Assembly (NCBI RefSeq): GCF_002310375.3
Contig: NZ_CP023315.3
Coordinates: forward strand, 434,001-498,000
Direction: 5' to 3'
Length of the DNA: 64,000 bases
DNA from: Caulobacter vibrioides
GTDB lineage: Bacteria > Pseudomonadota > Alphaproteobacteria > Caulobacterales > Caulobacteraceae
The number at the start of each line of letters is the position of its first letter. The first letter of the stretch is position 1. The translations under genes and the position numbers were made by a program. Positions 58,762-64,000 of this stretch are shown here, one piece after another. The notes under the pieces were generated by a model. It made no database searches. It was given only the letters and a program-made list of their open reading frames with translations, and was not told the DNA's origin.

Positions 58762-59736
58762 ATGGCCGAAACGATGACGGCGATCGCGATCGACGGCGGC
58801 AAGGGACCGGCGCAGGCGCTGCACGCCACCGCCATTGAACGTCCTGCGGCGGGACCGGGTGAGATCCTGATCAAGGTGTCGGCGGCGGGGGTGAACCGTC
58901 CAGACCTCCTGCAGCGCATGGGCTTCTACCCGCCGCCGCCCGGCGCGCCCGTGACCCTGGGCTTGGAGGTGGCTGGCGAGGTCGTGATCGGCGTGGGGCG
59001 CTGGAAGGCGGGCGACAAGGTCTGCGCCCTGCTGGGCGGCGGCGGTTACGCCGAGTACGCCGTGGTCGACGCCCGCCATGCGCTGCCGATCCCGGGGGAC
59101 CTGGATCTCGTCCAGGCCGCCGCCCTGCCCGAGACGGTGTTTACGGTCTTCGCCAACGTCTTCGAGCATGGCGCGTTGAAGGTCGGCGAGACGCTGCTGG
59201 TTCACGGTGGAACGTCCGGAATCGGAACAACCGCCATCGCCATGGCCAAGGCCGCCGGCGCCAAGGTGATCGCCACCGGACGCGGCGCCGACAAGAAGGC
59301 CAAGGCGCTTGAACTGGGCGCCGACATCGCCGTCGACACCAAGGCCGAAGATTTCGCGGAGATCGTCAAGGCGGCCGGCGGGGCGGACGTGATCCTCGAC
59401 ATGGTCGGGGCCAGCTATTTCGAGAAGAACCTCGACGCCCTGAGCACCGGCGGCCGCATCGTCTACATCGCCAGCCTCGGCGGCTCGACGCTGGAGGTTC
59501 CGGTGATGAAAATCATGCAGAAGCGCGCCGTGATCACCGGCTCGACCTTGCGTCCCCGCTCGGCCGACGAGAAGGCGCGTCTGGCCGCCGAGGTCGAGCG
59601 CGTCGTCTGGCCCTGGGTGGCGGCCGGCAAGCTGAAGCCGATCGTCGATGCGACCTTCCCGCTCGCCGAAGCCGCCAAGGCGCATGCGCACTTGGAGGCG
59701 GGCGAGCATGTGGGCAAGGTGGTGCTGGTGCTATAG
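58762..59736 (+). CDS. NAD(P)H quinone oxidoreductase (zeta-crystallin/PIG3 type)
   Basis: A 324-residue zinc-free MDR protein: AAGVNRPDLLQRMGFYPPPP, GLEVAGEVV, AALPETVFTVFANVF, and nucleotide loop HGGTSGIGTTAIAMAKAAG. The GVNRPD-x-x-QR-x-G form and PETxxTVxxNxF identify the PIG3 group, which reduces quinones by single electrons with NADPH. GAGGGAG precedes ATG 58762. Confidence 0.9.
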   Translation: MAETMTAIAIDGGKGPAQALHATAIERPAAGPGEILIKVSAAGVNRPDLLQRMGFYPPPPGAPVTLGLEVAGEVVIGVGRWKAGDKVCALLGGGGYAEYAVVDARHALPIPGDLDLVQAAALPETVFTVFANVFEHGALKVGETLLVHGGTSGIGTTAIAMAKAAGAKVIATGRGADKKAKALELGADIAVDTKAEDFAEIVKAAGGADVILDMVGASYFEKNLDALSTGGRIVYIASLGGSTLEVPVMKIMQKRAVITGSTLRPRSADEKARLAAEVERVVWPWVAAGKLKPIVDATFPLAEAAKAHAHLEAGEHVGKVVLVL

Positions 59737-59788
59737 TTCCAGAAAGACTAGGAGCGCTCTCGCGAGAAAATGAGCTCTGGAAGGTGAA

Positions 59789-60427
59789 ATGCGTAGTCGC
59801 AGCCGGTTAGATTGCGCTTGGATTTTCGCGGCGGCATACGCCTTTCTTTTTCCTATCGCTGTTTCGGCAATAGCATTTTGGGAGCGCTCACCCGCAATAC
59901 TAAGGCGTCTTGGCACTGAAGTTTCGGCCGCCTGGGCTCAGGCGTTCTTTTCTGTCGTCGCCATATTTGCTGCGATTTGGATATCGAGAAGAGAAACGCG
60001 GCATCAGAATGAAATTCGCAGGTCAGAAGAAGTTAAAATTTGTCGATTATCGATAATTTCTATACACTCTTTAAGGGAGAGTATAGAGGGGGTCGATCGT
60101 ATCTTGCCGAAGATGGCCCAGCTTCCCAGTGTGTCTATCCTCTACTACTGTAACCAATGGGAAGGGCAGGGAAGGCGTAGGTTGCGATCTGCTGAGTTGA
60201 TGCTTTCCAGAGCTTTCCCCGTGCGGGCTATGGAGGCTCTGCTCGTCATTGAGGACGCGGCTAAAGGGCTTATAGAGGTTGCTCAAGACGTGAAAGCTAA
60301 CGGCTCTAAGGCCGCCTATCACGGCAGGTGGATTGAAGGCATGCTCATGCACCTCAATGACGCTGAGAAGGCTCTTTCTTGGGTGGCTGATGATCCTGAT
60401 CCGCCGTTCTCCTCCTCAGGGAGGTAG
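59789..60427 (+). CDS. Low-G+C orphan membrane protein
   Basis: A 212-residue protein with two hydrophobic segments (about 8-30 and 47-66: IFAAAYAFLFPIAVSAIAFW, AFFSVVAIFAAIWISRR), then a soluble helical part with no motif I recognise. AAGGTGA sits 3 bases before the ATG. Base composition is unlike its neighbours: 60001-60060 has about one third G+C, with ATA, TTA and AGA codons otherwise rare here. This suggests recent acquisition. The layout (two N-terminal helices, then a helical cytosolic part) resembles small accessory proteins of unknown role. Confidence 0.7.
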   Translation: MRSRSRLDCAWIFAAAYAFLFPIAVSAIAFWERSPAILRRLGTEVSAAWAQAFFSVVAIFAAIWISRRETRHQNEIRRSEEVKICRLSIISIHSLRESIEGVDRILPKMAQLPSVSILYYCNQWEGQGRRRLRSAELMLSRAFPVRAMEALLVIEDAAKGLIEVAQDVKANGSKAAYHGRWIEGMLMHLNDAEKALSWVADDPDPPFSSSGR

Positions 60428-60537
60428 CGTCGCGGCAACCGGAGCGCTTGCACCCATCTGCGAGATGCGACGACCGTAACCGTTTGTCCCCCGTTCCCTT
60501 TTCACGAGAACCGGATTATAGCGTTCACCCACAACCC

Positions 60538-60557
60538 GCCCGGCCGAAAGGCCGGGC
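60538..60557 (+). other. GAAA-tetraloop hairpin in the trcR leader
   Basis: GCCCGGCC-GAAA-GGCCGGGC is a perfect 8-bp stem with a stable tetraloop, 22 bases before ATG. No T tract, so it is probably a 5' UTR element. Confidence 0.5.
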
Positions 60558-60579
60558 GCCGTCATTTCTGGAGGACCGC

Positions 60580-61293
60580 ATGTCCGACATCCTGATGCCC
60601 AAGGCGACCGCCGTCTGGTTGGTGGACAACACCTCGCTCAGCTTCGAGCAGATCGCCGATTTCTGCGGCCTGCACCCGCTGGAAGTGCGGGGCATCGCCG
60701 ACGGCGAAGTGGCGCGCGACATCCGCGGCGCCGACCCGATCGGCAATGGCCAGCTGACCCGTGAGGAGCTGGACCGCGCCCAGGCCAATCCGGACTACCG
60801 GATGAAGGCCCAGGTCAGCCGCCACGCCGAACTCTTGAAGCCGCAGAAGAAGGCCCCGCGCTACACGCCGGTGTCGCGTCGTCAGGACCGTCCGGACGCC
60901 ATCGCCTGGTTCCTGCGCCACCACCCCGAAGTGACCGACGCCCAGATCTCCAAGATCCTGGGCACCACCAAGGCCACGATCGAGCAGGTCCGCGCCCGCA
61001 CCCACTGGAACGCGGCCAACATCAAGCCAGTCGATCCGGTGACTCTGGGCCTGGTCGGCCAGCTGGAGCTGGACGCCCTCGTCAAGAAGGCCGCCGAGAA
61101 GAAGGCCAAGGACGACCTGAAGAAGGGCATCCTGCCGGAAGACCCGACCCTGCGTCCCGCCTCGGAAGAGGGCCAGTTCGAGCCCGAGGTCGAGGAAGAG
61201 GAAGAAGACTTCCGCGCCAAGCGCGGCGACCTCAAGGCCGAGGACGTGTTTGGCCAGTCGACGGGCTATGTCGACGAGGAAGACGAGGACTAA
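60580..61293 (+). CDS. trcR: Cell-cycle transcriptional regulator TrcR (DUF1013)
   Basis: A 237-residue DUF1013 protein: MPKATAVWLVDNTSLSFEQI, ADFCGLHPLEVRGIADGEVA, a central helix-turn-helix-like RPDAIAWFLRHHPEVTDAQI, SKILGTTKATIEQVR, and a very acidic C-terminal tail (EVEEEEEDFR). TrcR is an alphaproteobacterial regulator linked to RNA polymerase and cell-cycle transcription in Caulobacter and relatives. GGAGG is 5 bases before the ATG. A terminator and repeats follow. Confidence 0.88.
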   Translation: MSDILMPKATAVWLVDNTSLSFEQIADFCGLHPLEVRGIADGEVARDIRGADPIGNGQLTREELDRAQANPDYRMKAQVSRHAELLKPQKKAPRYTPVSRRQDRPDAIAWFLRHHPEVTDAQISKILGTTKATIEQVRARTHWNAANIKPVDPVTLGLVGQLELDALVKKAAEKKAKDDLKKGILPEDPTLRPASEEGQFEPEVEEEEEDFRAKRGDLKAEDVFGQSTGYVDEEDED

Positions 61294-61303
61294 GACATCC
61301 GAC

Positions 61304-61418
61304 CTCCCCGGCGAATGCCGGGGTCCAGCCCGACCTGCTTGGGCTGATGGGAAGAACTCGGAGCTTTTGGAACTCGCCTAGTCGCTCTTCTATCTGGGCC
61401 CCGGCATTCGCCGGGGAG
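61304..61418. repeat. 25-bp-arm inverted repeat
   Basis: CTCCCCGGCGAATGCCGGGG at the left and CCCCGGCATTCGCCGGGGAG at the right belong to 25-base arms matching at 24 positions; each arm is also a hairpin. The core is shared with 44426-44457. Confidence 0.85.
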
Positions 61419-61445
61419 ATCGGGTTGAGGCGTCGCGGAAAAATC

Positions 61446-61485
61446 AGAGGCCCCGTTCCTTCTTGGAGCGGGGCCTCTCGTTTTT
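61446..61485. terminator. Terminator after trcR
   Basis: AGAGGCCCCG and CGGGGCCTCT form a 10-bp stem followed by CG and TTTTT. On the other strand the stem is followed by GATTT, so it may also act weakly there. Confidence 0.75.
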
Positions 61486-61502
61486 CGGCTGCTTTTAGCA
61501 GC

Positions 61503-61554
61503 TAGAGCCCTTTAGCTTTAGATGGAGTCATCTGAAGCGTTGAAAGGGGCTCTA
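61503..61554 (-). repeat. 52-bp palindrome (element B) with central CcrM site
   Basis: Reverse-oriented relative of 6321-6372 and 38624-38674 (TAGAGCCC ... GGGCTCTA). GAGTC (GANTC) lies at 61525-61529, at the centre. Confidence 0.8.
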
Positions 61555-61569
61555 AATGTTTGATTTTCG

Positions 61570-61615
61570 AGCCTGTTTATCGGGTTTAGATGGTTCCATC
61601 TAAACCCGACAGGCT
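61570..61615. repeat. Perfect palindrome related to element B
   Basis: CGGGTTTAGATGG and CCATCTAAACCCG are perfect 13-bp arms with a 2-base loop, flanked by AGCCTGT and ACAGGCT. It abuts the stop of the YdcH-like gene. Confidence 0.8.
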
Positions 61616-61789
61616 CTAGTGCATTCGAGCCTTGAGGCCCTCGATCTCTTCCTTCAGCCGCAATTTCCGCCGTTTAAGCTCCCTGAGCGCCGTTCCGTCG
61701 CTACCGGGTCGATTGGTCTCCTCCTGAATCTTGCGATCGAGGTTCTCGTGACGGGACCCAAGCTCGCGGATACGGGATTCGATGGCCAT
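61616..61789 (-). CDS. YdcH-family (DUF465) small protein, copy 1
   Basis: A 57-residue, highly charged helical protein (ESRIRELGSRHENLDRKIQE, then LRELKRRKLRLKEEIEGLKA) of the DUF465/YdcH type, predicted as a coiled-coil hairpin. AAGGAG is 9 bases before ATG 61789. The TAG stop lies in the CTCTAG end of the palindrome. A paralogue is at 63072. Function unknown. Confidence 0.82.
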   Translation of the reverse strand: MAIESRIRELGSRHENLDRKIQEETNRPGSDGTALRELKRRKLRLKEEIEGLKARMH

Positions 61790-61918
61790 GGCTCTCGGCT
61801 CCTTGCTGGTGGAGAGGAAAGTGAACACCCGCTGCGCGGCGCTGTCAGATCACATATGATTGCAATCGGCCCCGCTTGACGTGGCGTGGCTTGCTCCCAA
61901 TACGGACAGAAATTCACC

Positions 61919-62536
61919 ATGTCGGATGGTTCGAAAAACGCTGATCGCCCGCGTCTCGTGGTGGGCATAACAGGGGCTTCCGGCGTGGCCTACGGTCTCC
62001 GTGCGCTCGACGCCTGTCGGGATTTGGGTGTCGAGAGCCATCTTGTGATGTCCAAGTCCGCCGCCTTGACCCTCGCCCAGGAGGCCGGGCTTTCGGTTTC
62101 GGACGTGAACGCCAAGGCCGATGTGGTGCATCGCGTCGCGGATGTCGGCGCCTCGATCGCGTCGGGTTCGTTCCGGACGCTGGGCATGCTCGTCGCGCCC
62201 TGTTCTGTCCGTACGATGAGCGAAATCGCAACGGGCGTAACGTCTTCGCTGCTGACCCGCGCGGCCGATGTGGTCTTGAAAGAGCGACGGACCCTGGTGC
62301 TGATGGTGCGCGAGACGCCTTTCCATTTGGGTCACCTGCGCACCATGACCAGCCTGGCGGAGATGGGCGCGGTGATCGCGCCGCCGTTGCCGGCCCTCTA
62401 CGCCAAACCAAGCTCGATCGAGGAGATGGTCGATCAGTCGGTGGGCCGTGTGCTCGATCTCTTTGGTCTCTCCTGGCGACCCGTGAAGCGCTGGGGCGAG
62501 GACATGGAGACCATCACGGGCAAGGGAGAAGGTTAA
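61919..62536 (+). CDS. ubiX: UbiX-type flavin prenyltransferase
   Basis: A 205-residue flavin prenyltransferase that makes prenyl-FMN for UbiD-type decarboxylases. Seen: VVGITGASGVAYGLRAL (FMN site), ASIASGSFRTLGMLVAPCSV, MSEIATGVTSSLLTRAADV, and LVLMVRETPFHLGHLRTM. In the ubiquinone pathway it serves UbiD. ATG 61919. Its gene ends 4 bases before the TIGR02444 gene. Confidence 0.93.
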   Translation: MSDGSKNADRPRLVVGITGASGVAYGLRALDACRDLGVESHLVMSKSAALTLAQEAGLSVSDVNAKADVVHRVADVGASIASGSFRTLGMLVAPCSVRTMSEIATGVTSSLLTRAADVVLKERRTLVLMVRETPFHLGHLRTMTSLAEMGAVIAPPLPALYAKPSSIEEMVDQSVGRVLDLFGLSWRPVKRWGEDMETITGKGEG

Positions 62537-62540
62537 CGCG

Positions 62541-63014
62541 ATGGGCGCGACCAAAGGGCTTTGGGATTGGGCTTTGGACGCCTATGCGCGTCAACCTGTC
62601 GCAGAGGCGTGCCTGCATCTGCAGGACGCCCACGGTCAGAACGTACCCTACCTGCTCTGGGCCGCCTGGATGGCGGAGCAGGGCAGGGCGGCGGACTTGA
62701 AAATCGCCGCTGGTGTCATGCGTGGTTGGGACAGGGATGTCGGAGCGCCCTTGCGCGGCGTGCGTCGCGCGCTCAAGGCGCCGAGGCCCCCCCTCGATGA
62801 GATCGGCAAGGAAGCCTTCCGCGAGGCTGTGAAGGCCGTGGAGCTGCGGGGCGAGCGTGTGCTGATGGAGAGCCTCGAGGCGCTGGCGGGGCCGCCGACG
62901 GCCCCTGCGAGCGTTGTAGAGGGTCTTGTGGCGGCTGCGGAAGCGTCCGGCGATCCGCCTCGCCGCGCTGCGCTGGAGAGGCTGGCCCTGGCGCTCGAAA
63001 CGGCGCGTGGCTGA
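62541..63014 (+). CDS. TIGR02444/DUF2390 family protein
   Basis: A 157-residue helical protein. The N-terminal LWDWALDAYARQPVAEACLH, LQDAHGQNVPYLLWAAWMA pattern is that of TIGR02444 (DUF2390), a family of unknown function. It is 4 bases after ubiX, a conserved-looking coupling that hints at a related role, but none is known. Confidence 0.88.
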   Translation: MGATKGLWDWALDAYARQPVAEACLHLQDAHGQNVPYLLWAAWMAEQGRAADLKIAAGVMRGWDRDVGAPLRGVRRALKAPRPPLDEIGKEAFREAVKAVELRGERVLMESLEALAGPPTAPASVVEGLVAAAEASGDPPRRAALERLALALETARG

Positions 63015-63071
63015 GCGCCTTTACCGCTCGTCAGCCTTTGCTATCTATGAGCCTGAAGGGGCCCCACCGAG

Positions 63072-63302
63072 ATGACGTCCATGAACGACGATGATCCGTC
63101 GGACGATACCGACATTGCGATCGAACGTCGCCTCGCCGACCTGCGCGAGGACCACAAGGACCTCGACGACGCGATCCGCGCGCTGGAAGATCGTTTCCAG
63201 CCCGACATGCTGCAGATCGCGCGGCTGAAGCGGAAGAAGTTGGCCTTGAAGGACGAGATCGGCCGTCTGGAAGATCTCCTGACGCCGGACATCATCGCCT
63301 GA
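63072..63302 (+). CDS. YdcH-family (DUF465) small protein, copy 2
   Basis: A 76-residue DUF465 protein: acidic N-terminus, then ADLREDHKDLDDAIRALEDR and QIARLKRKKLALKDEIGRLE. It is a paralogue of the gene at 61616, sharing the LKRKKLxLKDEI helix. Its TGA is directly followed by a repeat (63303). Function unknown. Confidence 0.87.
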   Translation: MTSMNDDDPSDDTDIAIERRLADLREDHKDLDDAIRALEDRFQPDMLQIARLKRKKLALKDEIGRLEDLLTPDIIA

Positions 63303-63410
63303 CTAGAGCGTTTCGCGACCTGACTGCGTCAGGCCGCGAGCTCTAGTCGTTTGTCTCGACGCATTTTTCTTCACGCGAACCGGAACCACTTCGCTCGAAA
63401 AATGCTCTAG
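63303..63410 (-). repeat. 108-bp two-hairpin repeat (element A), copy 2
   Basis: Nearly identical, in reverse orientation, to 38505-38612. It begins right after the YdcH-like stop and its far CTAG gives the stop of the M61 gene. It fills the gap between these convergent genes. Confidence 0.88.
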
Positions 63411-64000
63411 CCCGCTACGGCTTTCACGCACGCGGACCGCGCGTCCGGCGCAAGCGTCGCCGGAAGCTTGATCCGTTGTACGGTGACCTCGCCCGGTCCC
63501 TTCGGCAGAAACCGGATCACGCGAGGCTTGCCGTTTTCCTCGATCGCCAGTCCGATCTCGATCGAGCTGTCGCCCGGCTTGCCGCCTTGCCGACCCAGGT
63601 ACTTCATGCCGTCGCGCAGACCCGCCGCGTGGGCCGGGCCAGCAGGATCGACGCCGGCGATCATTCGGCCCCTGCCGGTCTCGGCGAGATCGAGGCCCAG
63701 CCAGTAGGCCGGTCGCGTCAGGGTCTCGACGGTCAGGCACCCTCCGAAGGCGTCGGACGGGAGCAGTATCCGCTCGCCCCCGGTCACGAAACGATCGAGC
63801 TCCGGCGTCAGGTCAACGCCGGCGAGTTTCCGGGCGACGGGGATAAAGGTCTCTGGCGCGGAAAGGCGGCGTGAGCCTTGTTGTCTCGCCGCCTGATCGC
63901 GCATGGCCAGCATCACACGATCAAGCCCGCCCTTAGGTTTCAGCTTGGTCTCTATCAGCACCGCCAGTTGCGCGCCGCGCTGATAGGGCAGCTTCTGCAT
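63407..64000 (-). CDS. M61-family peptidase with PDZ domain (5' end missing)
   Basis: The C-terminal 197 residues of a protein running out of the window. KLPYQRGAQLAVLIETKLKP with the following LDRVMLAMRD resembles the C-terminal helical part of M61 glycyl aminopeptidases, and WLGLDLAETGRGRMIAGVDP, AGLRDGMKYL is a PDZ domain. The zinc site (HExxH) would be upstream. The ATG at the edge is probably internal. The TAG stop lies in the repeat at 63303-63410. Confidence 0.7.
   Translation of the reverse strand: MQKLPYQRGAQLAVLIETKLKPKGGLDRVMLAMRDQAARQQGSRRLSAPETFIPVARKLAGVDLTPELDRFVTGGERILLPSDAFGGCLTVETLTRPAYWLGLDLAETGRGRMIAGVDPAGPAHAAGLRDGMKYLGRQGGKPGDSSIEIGLAIEENGKPRVIRFLPKGPGEVTVQRIKLPATLAPDARSACVKAVAG

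Overview
The window is about 67% G+C, densely coded, and reads as chromosome of a Caulobacter species (C. vibrioides/segnis type, alphaproteobacteria). The evidence is a set of lineage-typical genes: GapR (DUF2312), the sigma-54 response regulator TacA, RcdA (DUF1465), TrcR (DUF1013), UrcA, COQ9 next to rpsU, aa3-type cytochrome oxidase subunit IV, and several dispersed palindromic intergenic repeats, two with a CcrM (GANTC) site at the centre. I see no rRNA, tRNA, CRISPR array, prophage or insertion sequence.

Layout. 0-12 kb: CoA-pyrophosphatase-type Nudix (cut by the window start), CCA-adding enzyme, a glutamine amidotransferase, tandem DUF4870-like membrane proteins, a fasciclin-domain protein, a pterin pair (FolB plus a PTR1/FolM-like reductase, with an unannotated-size 26-residue membrane ORF in front), a second Nudix, an aldehyde dehydrogenase, then a small-gene zone with a DUF559 nuclease bracketed by 60-bp perfect direct repeats and two DUF3606 genes. 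11-20 kb: methyltransferase, feruloyl-CoA synthetase-like ligase, M28 peptidase, TonB-dependent receptor. 20-32 kb: SelO pseudokinase, then a surface-signalling block: FecI-type sigma factor, FecR anti-sigma and an STN-domain TonB receptor (apparently with a CTG start), followed by an operon of OmpR-type regulator, LysM-FecR periplasmic protein and CHASE2-PAS histidine kinase. 32-44 kb: YcaQ-like DNA glycosylase, aldose epimerase, lytic transglycosylase, rpmJ, YihX-like HAD phosphatase, gapR, tacA, PepF, ABC1/UbiB kinase. 44-57 kb: an ECF sigma factor with a four-helix membrane partner, thioesterase, hydrolases, GT9 glycosyltransferase, the pnt transhydrogenase operon, UrcA, M23 peptidase, a Nat-type ABC exporter. 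57-64 kb: rpsU and COQ9 divergent, rcdA, DUF1192, quinone oxidoreductase, a low-G+C orphan gene, trcR, two small YdcH-like proteins, ubiX, TIGR02444 and an M61 peptidase cut by the window end.

Themes. Four Caulobacter cell-cycle regulators (gapR, tacA, rcdA, trcR) lie within 24 kb. Ubiquinone functions recur (ABC1/UbiB, COQ9, UbiX). The most unusual signals are: two genes (the STN receptor and rpsU) that seem to start with CTG; a TGTRAA-N4-TGTAAA direct repeat at three intergenic sites, one of them in front of the OmpR-type regulator; dispersed palindromes whose terminal CTAG or CTAA supplies the stop codon of four genes; the repeat-bracketed DUF559 gene; and the AT-rich orphan at 59.8-60.4 kb.
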